A stretch of 64,000 nucleotides of DNA from Flavipsychrobacter stenotrophus (GTDB lineage: Bacteria > Bacteroidota > Bacteroidia > Chitinophagales > Chitinophagaceae). A model generated the notes under the pieces. The model worked only from the letters and a program-made list of their open reading frames with translations, was not told the origin of the DNA and searched no databases. The position numbers and the translations under genes were made by a program. Positions within the stretch are counted from its first letter, which is position 1; each line of letters opens with the position of its first letter. The DNA is taken from positions 62,001 through 126,000 of the forward strand of contig NZ_PPSL01000004.1 of assembly GCF_002954265.1 (NCBI RefSeq). Direction: 5' to 3'. Below, one piece after another: positions 53,101 to 60,314 of the stretch.

Positions 53101-53538
53101 ATGAAAAAGTTAATGATGTTGACCATTTGCCTGATCTTATCGGGAGCAGTTGCTACTTATGCGCAGGAAACCAAAGCAGAAATAAACGCCACCAGCGACG
53201 CAGGTATAATGGCGTTCAATGAATTGGTACATGACTATGGTGAGGTGCCTGAAGGACCTATGGCTGAATATGATTTTGTATTTAAAAACAAGGGGAAGAA
53301 ACCAATTGTAATTAATAAGGCAGTGGGGTCTTGCGGTTGTACTGTTGCTGCTTGGGATCATGAACCGGTACTGCCCGGCAAGAAGGGAAAGATACATGTT
53401 ACTTACAATACATTGCAGCGCCCAGGCCCTATCAGCAAGCAGGTGACAGTGATGTCGGATGCATCTGAACCGGTGATCGTATTACAGATAAAAGGTAATG
53501 TAAAATTTAAGGTGATGGGGATGGTGACGAATAAATAA
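53101..53538 (+). CDS. Secreted DUF1573 protein
   Basis: A 145-residue exported protein with a signal peptide (1-21, ending TYA-Q) and one DUF1573 domain (about 38-140), an immunoglobulin-like fold: HDYGEVPEGPMAEYDFVFKN, GSCGCTVAAWDHEPVLPGKKGKI and QVTVMSDASEPVIVLQIKG. The Cys pair in SCGCT is family-typical. The function of DUF1573 is unknown. A terminator follows. It is 176 bases from the membrane protein and could be under the same ECF control. Confidence 0.88.
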   Translation: MKKLMMLTICLILSGAVATYAQETKAEINATSDAGIMAFNELVHDYGEVPEGPMAEYDFVFKNKGKKPIVINKAVGSCGCTVAAWDHEPVLPGKKGKIHVTYNTLQRPGPISKQVTVMSDASEPVIVLQIKGNVKFKVMGMVTNK

Positions 53539-53560
53539 GTAATGCTGCTGTGAAAACAAA

Positions 53561-53592
53561 CGGGTCGCTACTTAATTGTAGCGACCCGCTTA
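53561..53592 (+). terminator. Terminator after the DUF1573 gene
   Basis: An 11-bp stem, CGGGTCGCTAC (53561-53571) with GTAGCGACCCG (53578-53588), and a six-base loop. It may serve the convergent SnoaL-like gene too. Confidence 0.85.
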
Positions 53593-53595
53593 ATA

Positions 53596-53997
53596 TTAAC
53601 TGAATGGCTCAAAGCAGTCGTAGTTTCTCCACTTGATGATCTTGCCATCTTTAAATTCATAGAACTGGGCAAAATAAGCTTTCATTTCCCCACCTACAGG
53701 TATGTTACCAACAGGAATAGCTAAAGTACCCCTGAAAATAGCTTCAATTATTACTGTGTTACTGTGTTCGTAGCTGTTCACCACTTCGTAGGTTTCCTTC
53801 TGCAACACTATTTTACCCTTGTCGGCTGCATCTTTCAGTACATCGAAAGTGCGGTTGGCAGTGTTTTTTGTAAGGGTGTTTGGGTATTCTGTTTGCAGAA
53901 TATCGGGGTGATAAAACTGATCGAGTTCGGCCGATGAAGTTCTGTTTTCCAGCGTTTTCAGGAAAGCTAGTACAATGTTGAGGTTTTCTGATGCAAT
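53596..53997 (-). CDS. SnoaL-like (NTF2-fold) protein with apparent ATT start
   Basis: The frame is open without ATG, GTG or TTG from a TAG at 54013-54015 to well inside the domain. Translating from the ATT at 53997 gives a 133-residue protein: IASENLNIVLAFLKTLENRTSSAELDQFYHPDILQTEYPN, KGKIVLQKETYEVVNSYEHSNTVIIEAIFRGTLA and MKAYFAQFYEFKDGKIIKWRNYDCFEPF, a complete SnoaL-like domain. A -7 element at 54027-54034 would place the transcription start near 54020, so this ATT is the first sensible start. A TTG at 53808 would delete half the domain. Either ATT is used as start, or the gene lost its ATG. Confidence 0.75.
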   Translation of the reverse strand: MASENLNIVLAFLKTLENRTSSAELDQFYHPDILQTEYPNTLTKNTANRTFDVLKDAADKGKIVLQKETYEVVNSYEHSNTVIIEAIFRGTLAIPVGNIPVGGEMKAYFAQFYEFKDGKIIKWRNYDCFEPFS

Positions 53998-54026
53998 AAA
54001 GGTAGATTTTTTGGTCTAATAGATGG

Positions 54027-54034
54027 CAAAGGTA
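54027..54034 (-). promoter_or_regulatory. -7 element TACCTTTG for the SnoaL-like gene
   Basis: Exact TAnnTTTG on the minus strand, 29 bases before the ATT start. It lies 20 bases beyond the stop codon of the preceding gene. Confidence 0.6.
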
Positions 54035-54054
54035 GAAAATCTAAAAAAATGATT

Positions 54055-55332
54055 CTACGTCTTCCTTGGCTTTTTCTTAGCGGCAGGAAACAACACATTA
54101 TTCAAAATCAGGCGGTAGCCGGGAGAGCTGGGGTGGAGGCTAAGCTCGGTGGGAGGGTCGCCGATGTTGTGCTGGTAGTCTTCAGGGTCGTGGCCGCCGT
54201 AGAATGTCCAGGTGCCTTTACCATATTCTCCGTGTATATAGCGGGCTTCGTTGGTCGGTTTGAAATCGCCCATTACCAGTACGCTCGATTTTAGGGCTTC
54301 TTTACGGAATGCTGTTGTCTGCCCCATAAAGCCTTTTATTGTTGTAGTATGGTTCTGGCAAAGCATAGCAGGAACCGGATCGAACTTAGCAGAGAACGTA
54401 AACAGGCTGAAATAATCGGTATTCACGGGTATGCGGCCCTGGTGTATCTCAGTGGCATCTATGGTTGAGTATTCGTAATGGATAGGGTCGGTGTAAAGAC
54501 TGAAGTCCTTAAAGGCAAAGCACTTGGTGTAGTCAAGTTTAGATTGCGCGGCAGGATCGGGGCGGTCGCCATCGAAGGGTACATCGCATATGTCGGTGCC
54601 ATCGGCAGCAAGTGCAATGTCGTAAGTGTCGGTAGCGGAGCACATGGCAAACATAAAGCCGCCACCTGCTACGAAATCACGGATCTTTTTAGCCACAGCC
54701 AGTTTTAACTGAGATACTTTTTTAAACCCGTGTTTTGCTGCCATAGCTTCGGCTGATCGCTGATCGTTCTGATACCATGTGGTATTGCGGAAGCTGGCCC
54801 AGAATTTACCATACTGGCCGGTAAAATCCTCGTGATGGAGGTGCAGCCAGTCGTACTTGTGCAGGTCGTCACCCAGCACTTCATCGTCATAAACTTTATC
54901 GAAAGGAATTTCGGCATAGGTGAGTACCATTGTTACAGCATCATCCCATGGTTCTTTGTTGGGCGGGGTGTAGACGGCTATTTTAGGTGCTTTCTCCAGT
55001 TTAATTACATCCCCGTTAAAATCGGGATTTGCTATTTCAGTCACTATTCCCAGGTATTTTTCCTCACTGATGATCTCATAGCTTACGCCCCGCAACTTGC
55101 AAAGACGCACCAATGTGGCGGCATCATCCATGCAAAAGCTGCCTCCTTTGTAGTTGAGCAACCAGTCGAGTGTCATACCTTCTTTCAGCGCCTCATATGC
55201 CACCCCGTAAGCCTTCAGGTGGTTGGCCTGGCCTTCAGGATCCATAGGGATAAACAGCTTGGATGCCTGTGCCGGTAAAGAAAGTAAAATACAGGCTATT
55301 GCTGCCGCCAGTAACCGCAATTTCATCATCAT
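54055..55332 (-). CDS. Conserved secreted protein of unknown function
   Basis: A 425-residue exported protein with a signal peptide (ending PAQA-S). Homologues of this type in Bacteroidota are, as far as I recall, often labelled asparagine synthetase B, but I see no glutaminase or synthetase motif here. Visible parts are LLNYKGGSFC near residue 60, a repeated periplasmic-looking middle with LHLHHEDFTGQYGKF and FVAGGGFMFAMCSATDTYD that suggests a glutamine-amidotransferase-like fold, and a C-terminal FYGGHDPEDYQHNIGDPPTELSLHPSSPGYRLILNNVLFPA. Function not assigned. Confidence 0.6.
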   Translation of the reverse strand: MMMKLRLLAAAIACILLSLPAQASKLFIPMDPEGQANHLKAYGVAYEALKEGMTLDWLLNYKGGSFCMDDAATLVRLCKLRGVSYEIISEEKYLGIVTEIANPDFNGDVIKLEKAPKIAVYTPPNKEPWDDAVTMVLTYAEIPFDKVYDDEVLGDDLHKYDWLHLHHEDFTGQYGKFWASFRNTTWYQNDQRSAEAMAAKHGFKKVSQLKLAVAKKIRDFVAGGGFMFAMCSATDTYDIALAADGTDICDVPFDGDRPDPAAQSKLDYTKCFAFKDFSLYTDPIHYEYSTIDATEIHQGRIPVNTDYFSLFTFSAKFDPVPAMLCQNHTTTIKGFMGQTTAFRKEALKSSVLVMGDFKPTNEARYIHGEYGKGTWTFYGGHDPEDYQHNIGDPPTELSLHPSSPGYRLILNNVLFPAAKKKPRKT

Positions 55333-55475
55333 ATATATTATGCACGTAAATTACCTAATAACTGTGATAACGGTAAGATGATGCACTGATTTTTAACAAA
55401 ATGCGGAATTGGGGGATAGACGGTAGTAGGTAATGTGCCGTAAAAAGGCTAACTTTATAAAAATCAATAATAATT

Positions 55476-55715
55476 ATGCCGGAATTGGGTAATGTTTTTT
55501 CCACAATAAAATTATACGTTCAGGATGCGCCTTCTAAAGGATTTGTATCATTTGAAGCTATTGCAACCAAGGCGGGAGTTAGTCGTGCAACACTGCGCAT
55601 ACACCTGGAAAGCCTGAAAAAAATGAAATTGATCACTTATTCAGCGACAGGACAATGCTTCCTTACTGTGACCAAACTGGGTATGGAAACCAAGCAGCTG
55701 GCAGTAGCTGGCTAG
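55476..55715 (+). CDS. Small helix-turn-helix protein
   Basis: A 79-residue cytosolic protein. The middle, FEAIATKAGVSRATLRIHLESLKKMKLITYSATGQCFLTVTKLG, fits a winged helix-turn-helix with recognition helix SRATLRIHLESL. It may be a small transcription regulator or part of one. No operator or target is visible. It stands alone. Confidence 0.65.
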   Translation: MPELGNVFSTIKLYVQDAPSKGFVSFEAIATKAGVSRATLRIHLESLKKMKLITYSATGQCFLTVTKLGMETKQLAVAG

Positions 55716-55828
55716 GAATAATTGGAATAAAAACTATTTAAATGTTAATATTTGGAATTGACATCGATGAATGTATCTATTTGTCGATGTTACTTTCATT
55801 TTGATGTCCTGCCGAGTTTGCGCATAAG

Positions 55829-56950
55829 ATGACAGCATATACTGTATATATAACCAGCACTGCCAGAATTATTGCCTTCTATATTCTTTTCTATTTCATT
55901 GGGTTCATTACCTCCTGTGTGCTATTTGTATTGCTCATAGAAGATGAGGATCTTCTAGGTATAGCGCTCATTTTTTCGTGGTTTATATTATTCCTGGGTT
56001 GCTACCACCTTGCCAAGAAAGCAGGATCTAAAAAATATGCTGCGAGCTTCAAGTACGGCAATTTGCAATTGACCGGCACCCGTGGCAATACCCTCCATTT
56101 CAGTAACTGTGAGCTGAAAAATCATAAACTCCTATATGTTGGCTCAAGACCGGAGTCGCTGATCCTGTATTTGCAGAATGGAACGCAGGTGAAGCTTAGC
56201 GGGCGATTATTCCGGCGTCGGTCGTTGATAGAATTTTCTGCTTTTACTGAAGCATTTAATGAAGCTTTGAGTGGCCAGCCGGTGAATTATGCAACTATTC
56301 CGAGTGTTTCTGATAAAGAAAACGTAGTTGCTGATAGCTCGGCTGGCTTCCCTAAAGTAGTTGATAATACTACTGATGCAATACATTGCAGGGCGTTGAA
56401 GGTATATGGATGGTTGTCGTTTGGGGGAATTCTGATAGCTACGGTAAATGCGTTGTTTTTTGGTTTGGTTTTGTTGGCTCTCTATGAAGAGTTATCGGCT
56501 GTTGGGGTAATAGTGGCGCTTGGGTTGGTATTGGCAGAGATTGTTGGTGTCTATTGGTTCTTCATTGTTTTATTCCGTCGCCCGCTTGAAGTGGACATAT
56601 ACAGGGATAAAGTAATGATCAAAATGATAAAGAAATACGCCGTACAGACGGAAAAAGTTCAGGAATTTTACTTTAAAGACCTTTCTAAATTTGAGGTTTG
56701 GGAGCCTTACAGAGGCAATGCGCGCATTGTTCTAACTGACAAAAAGAATAGAAAATTTAGTTTTCAGGAATATTTTCCGTTCGTAGTCAGCAAAGCACAT
56801 ACCGCTTGTTATGTAGTCAATACTCTGTCCGCAGCTTTCAATGAATTTACTGCCAATTATAAAACCGGGGTTAAAATAAAGATCAGAAGTAGCCGTGGTG
56901 CAGGCAAACTGGGTATTATAGGGGATATAGCCGATACGCTGGGGTGGTGA
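55829..56950 (+). CDS. Membrane protein of unknown function
   Basis: A 373-residue protein with four hydrophobic helices: two near the N-terminus (about 9-32 and 38-57) and two in the middle (about 195-217 and 222-248). Two similar cytosolic regions follow each pair (RGNTLHFSNCELKNHKLLYVGSRPESLILYLQNG and VQEFYFKDLSKFEVWEPYRGNARIVLTDKKN), so it may be an internal duplication. No family was recognised. It ends in KLGIIGDIADTLGW. Intergenic spacing to atpG contains the atpG promoter. Confidence 0.65.
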   Translation: MTAYTVYITSTARIIAFYILFYFIGFITSCVLFVLLIEDEDLLGIALIFSWFILFLGCYHLAKKAGSKKYAASFKYGNLQLTGTRGNTLHFSNCELKNHKLLYVGSRPESLILYLQNGTQVKLSGRLFRRRSLIEFSAFTEAFNEALSGQPVNYATIPSVSDKENVVADSSAGFPKVVDNTTDAIHCRALKVYGWLSFGGILIATVNALFFGLVLLALYEELSAVGVIVALGLVLAEIVGVYWFFIVLFRRPLEVDIYRDKVMIKMIKKYAVQTEKVQEFYFKDLSKFEVWEPYRGNARIVLTDKKNRKFSFQEYFPFVVSKAHTACYVVNTLSAAFNEFTANYKTGVKIKIRSSRGAGKLGIIGDIADTLGW

Positions 56951-56994
56951 CAATGAAATATAACCACATTCTCAGGAAAATATCGTTGTTTACT

Positions 56995-57026
56995 TTTGTA
57001 TAATTGACCAGTAAGGGATAACTTTG
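56995..57026 (+). promoter_or_regulatory. Consensus promoter of atpG
   Basis: TTTG at 56995-56998, a 20-base spacer and TAACTTTG at 57019-57026: a full match to the Bacteroidota -33/-7 pattern. The ATG is 33 bases downstream. Confidence 0.78.
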
Positions 57027-57059
57027 CAGCCAAATTCAACAATAGTTATTTAAAATAAT

Positions 57060-57941
57060 ATGTCAGGACAGCTCAAAGAGGTTCGGAATCGTATAAAATC
57101 AGTACAGTCTACCCAGCAGATCACTAAGGCCATGAAAATGGTAAGTGCGGCTAAACTGCGTCGTGCACAGGATGCTATCATACAGATGCGCCCTTACTCG
57201 CAGAAACTGCAGGAAATGCTGAGTAATATAGTTAGCAGCGTATCTGGCGACGTAAGTATGCCACTGGCTGAAGAGCGTATTACAGAGCGTGTATTGATGA
57301 TTGCTGTAACCAGTGACCGTGGTCTGTGCGGTGCTTATAACGCCAACGTTATAAAGCTTACCCGCCAGGTGATCAATGAAAAATACCCTGAGCAGTTCAA
57401 AAAAGGCAACGTGACTATTTTACCTATAGGTAAGAAAGGTTTCGAGTTCTTTACGAAGTTGGGTTACAATGTAGTAAGCGATTACTGGAACATATTTTCT
57501 AATCTTTCTTTTGAAAGTGTGCGTGGTGCTGCTGTTTATGCGCAAAATGCATTTTTGAGAAAAGAGTATGACAGGATAGAATTGGTTTATAGTCAATTTA
57601 GAAATGCGGCTACACAGGTATTTACCGCAGAAGCTTACCTGCCAATACCAAAGGTAGAGCAGAAAGCAGGTGCTAAGAATGTAGACTTCATCTATGAGCC
57701 ATCTATGGATGAGTTGTTGCTGGAGTTAATGCCGAAAATATTGAACACACAGGTATACAAGGCTGTATTGGATGCTAATGCATCTGAGCACGGAGCACGT
57801 ATGACCTCTATGGACAAGGCGAGCGAAAATGCCGGTGAAATACTGAAAGCATTGAAGATCAGCTACAACCGTGCGCGTCAGGCGGCGATCACAACTGAAT
57901 TGACGGAAATCGTGAGCGGTGCAGCAGCATTACAAGGATAA
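57060..57941 (+). CDS. atpG: ATP synthase F1 gamma subunit
   Basis: A 293-residue central-stalk subunit. N-terminal helix KEVRNRIKSVQSTQQITKAMKMVSAAKLRRAQDAI and C-terminal helix MTSMDKASENAGEILKALKISYNRARQAAITTELTEIVSGAAAL form the rotating coiled coil; SDRGLCGAYNANVIK is in the Rossmann part. The gene has its own consensus promoter and a terminator and no other atp gene beside it. The other atp genes are not in the window. Confidence 0.95.
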   Translation: MSGQLKEVRNRIKSVQSTQQITKAMKMVSAAKLRRAQDAIIQMRPYSQKLQEMLSNIVSSVSGDVSMPLAEERITERVLMIAVTSDRGLCGAYNANVIKLTRQVINEKYPEQFKKGNVTILPIGKKGFEFFTKLGYNVVSDYWNIFSNLSFESVRGAAVYAQNAFLRKEYDRIELVYSQFRNAATQVFTAEAYLPIPKVEQKAGAKNVDFIYEPSMDELLLELMPKILNTQVYKAVLDANASEHGARMTSMDKASENAGEILKALKISYNRARQAAITTELTEIVSGAAALQG

Positions 57942-57966
57942 TTTTTTATTACAATAAATATTTGAG

Positions 57967-57997
57967 AACCTCTGCAAACCTTGCAGAGGTTTTTTAT
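57967..57997 (+). terminator. Terminator of atpG
   Basis: AACCTCTGCAA pairs with TTGCAGAGGTT around ACC, followed by TTTTTATTTT. Confidence 0.9.
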
Positions 57998-58016
57998 TTT
58001 GCACCAAATTGAATGT

Positions 58017-58544
58017 ATGGTGTTTTTGAAGTCAGGTATTCTAGGCGTACTCATGTCTGTATTTTTTTGTATTTCGGTGGATGCACAGCACAAAGTTGAT
58101 GCCTCGCATCAGTTTATTGTACAAGGTGAGGTAGAAAAGCAGGTTGTTTTTGATATTGCAGCGATCAGGAAGTATAGTGCGGTGTCATTGGGCGACGTGG
58201 TGATCAAAAATCACAGAGGACAGGATAAAAAGACCGCAAAAAATGTGAAGGGCGTGCTACTGAAGACCCTATTAGATAGCGTGCACGTAAAGGTGGATAA
58301 ACCAAAGTACTACAGTGAACTTGTTGTGATCTTGGAGGCGACGGATGGATATAAAAACGTTTATTCGTGGAATGAACTGATGAACACGGATGTGGGGAAT
58401 CATGTTTACGTGATCACGGACAAGGATGGGCAGGGTATAGAATCAATGGAGGAAGCAATAGTTGTTATTTCTATGTCGGACATAAACGCCGGGAGCAGAT
58501 ACTTGAGAGGATTTGCAAAGTTGGAAATAAAGCGAGTGCAATAG
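58017..58544 (+). CDS. Secreted sulfite-oxidase-fold protein, likely without molybdenum
   Basis: A 175-residue exported protein. ATG at 58017 is chosen, giving the signal peptide VFLKSGILGVLMSVFFCISVDA-Q; an earlier start would lie in the atpG terminator. The mature part (FIVQGEVEKQVVFDIAAIRKYSAVSLGD, VKGVLLKTLLDSVHV, ILEATDGYKNVYSWNELM, GIESMEEAIVVISMSD, GSRYLRGFAKLEIKRV) follows the pattern of the small domain of molybdopterin-dependent oxidoreductases (sulfite oxidase fold). The conserved Cys that ligates Mo is not seen in the mature protein. It may be a degenerate binding domain. Function not assigned. Confidence 0.6.
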   Translation: MVFLKSGILGVLMSVFFCISVDAQHKVDASHQFIVQGEVEKQVVFDIAAIRKYSAVSLGDVVIKNHRGQDKKTAKNVKGVLLKTLLDSVHVKVDKPKYYSELVVILEATDGYKNVYSWNELMNTDVGNHVYVITDKDGQGIESMEEAIVVISMSDINAGSRYLRGFAKLEIKRVQ

Positions 58545-58689
58545 AAAATCAGCGGGATTCCCTTCGGCTAATATTTATGCCCGAATGCACTGATTTTAGT
58601 AGTTTAACATCAAAAAATTTAAGTCGACATTTTTTTTACCTTTATAGGCTTTAACAAAGCTGTACACGAGAAAATACCATACAACATTT

Positions 58690-60258
58690 ATGAAAAGTAA
58701 AATAGAGCCATACATACCCGGGATCTTACTGTTTGTATTTACACTGATACTAGGGCTGATAGTTTATAAAGACTATGGTATGGGCTGGGATGAGCCCTTG
58801 CAAAGGGAGCCGGCAATGATGAGCTGGAATTATGTATTCTTTGGTAATCAAGACCTTTTCCTGAAGGAAACGGATAATCACGGAGCCGGTTTTGAGTTGC
58901 TGCTGTTGATGTTTGAAAAGTCGATGAAGATTACCGATAGCAGAGAGATCTATGTAATGCGCCACTTGGTGACCCATATTGTGTTCCTTTTGAGTGCATT
59001 TGCAGGTTATGTGCTTGCCTACAGGCTATTCAGGGATAAATGGGTGGCGTGTATCGCTTTTATCATGTTTGCGTTTGCGCCGCGTATCTATGCACACTCG
59101 TATTTCAACAGTAAGGACTTGCCGTACATGTGTATGGTGCTCATTGGGTTAGCGTTTACTCAGATAGCATTTGATAAGAAAAAATGGTGGTGGTTTCTGC
59201 TGGCGGGTATGGCACTTGGGTATGGCACCGGTATAAGAATTATGGGTATTGTTTACGGTTTGCTGGTGGGCTTGCTGTTCCTGGTAGATCTGATCATGAA
59301 CATAAAGGAGAAGGAAAAGCCAACAAAAACGCTCATTAACATGGGAGTATTTACAGCAGGATTTACCGGCCTGTTGTACCTTGCCTGGCCATATCTGTGG
59401 AAGGCGCCTGTGGCTAAGTTCATTGAGAGCTTTGTGGCATTGGCTCACTTTAAGTTTGAAGGTGCGGTACTGTTTGAGGGTAAGTTCATTCCCGCTACGC
59501 AATTGCCATGGACCTATTTTCCTACCTGGTTCATTATTTCTACGCCTATTCTATGGCTTATAGCGGGTTTTGCGGGCATGGCATGGATCATATTCAACTT
59601 CGTAACCAACCCAAAGAACTATATTAAAAATGGCAACGAACGTAACTTTCTGTTCTATGTGCTATGCTTCATAGCGCCGGTAGTGGCCATTATTGGTATG
59701 CACTCTGTAATTTATGATGATTGGAGGCACTTGTACTTCGTATATCCGGCTTTTGTGCTGGTGGGATTGTATTTTATCAATCGTCTGTATGTGACCAAGC
59801 TGAAAATGGTGATATTGGCAGCGTGTGGATTGCAGATATTGCTTATTGCCAACTTCATGATACTGAACCATCCGCACGAGCAGGTATACTTTAACGCGCT
59901 GGTAAAGCAAGATGATGAGTATCTCCGTAATAACTATGACATGGAATACTGGGGTTGCAGCTTTAAACAAGCACTGGACCAGATAGCGGAGTCTGATACT
60001 TCTTCTGTTATCAAGGTTAGCGGCAACTGGGCATTCCCATTGAATAACAACATAATGATGTTACCGAAAGAGGTGCGTAAACGCTTTGTTCTGGTCAATG
60101 AGCCCGAGAAATCAGACTATTTCCTTACTAATTTCAGGATGCATCCGGGCGATTACCCGTCTAATAACATACAGTATGAGATAAGCCTTTGTCATAGCAC
60201 GATAATGCGGGTGTATAAGATCAAAAATACAGGTCCGCAAGTTCCGGCAAGGCCATAA
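58690..60258 (+). CDS. Membrane glycosyltransferase, GT39/PMT-like (GT-C fold)
   Basis: A 522-residue inner-membrane protein with about ten helices. The first periplasmic loop carries the GT-C acidic motif GMGWDEPLQ (Asp34, Glu35), and the later AFAPRIYAHSYFNSKDLPYM and DDWRHLYFVYPAF parts fit the PMT/ArnT-type glycosyltransferase group. Such enzymes move a sugar from a lipid carrier to proteins or lipids on the periplasmic side. A soluble C-terminal part follows (about 415-522). It is followed after 56 bases by a TMTC-like gene, probably in one operon. Confidence 0.8.
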   Translation: MKSKIEPYIPGILLFVFTLILGLIVYKDYGMGWDEPLQREPAMMSWNYVFFGNQDLFLKETDNHGAGFELLLLMFEKSMKITDSREIYVMRHLVTHIVFLLSAFAGYVLAYRLFRDKWVACIAFIMFAFAPRIYAHSYFNSKDLPYMCMVLIGLAFTQIAFDKKKWWWFLLAGMALGYGTGIRIMGIVYGLLVGLLFLVDLIMNIKEKEKPTKTLINMGVFTAGFTGLLYLAWPYLWKAPVAKFIESFVALAHFKFEGAVLFEGKFIPATQLPWTYFPTWFIISTPILWLIAGFAGMAWIIFNFVTNPKNYIKNGNERNFLFYVLCFIAPVVAIIGMHSVIYDDWRHLYFVYPAFVLVGLYFINRLYVTKLKMVILAACGLQILLIANFMILNHPHEQVYFNALVKQDDEYLRNNYDMEYWGCSFKQALDQIAESDTSSVIKVSGNWAFPLNNNIMMLPKEVRKRFVLVNEPEKSDYFLTNFRMHPGDYPSNNIQYEISLCHSTIMRVYKIKNTGPQVPARP

Positions 60259-60314
60259 ACTATCTCAATTAACAGCCAAGGTATATACCTTAGGCAAAAT
60301 GCGAAGCAATACAA

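Noticed and set aside
53596-53808. 70-residue protein from TTG at 53808
   Set aside because: It lacks half of the SnoaL domain and has no promoter; the longer frame from ATT at 53997 has one.
54055-55332. Functional asparagine synthetase
   Set aside because: A signal peptide and absence of an N-terminal nucleophile Cys and synthetase PP-loop argue against it.
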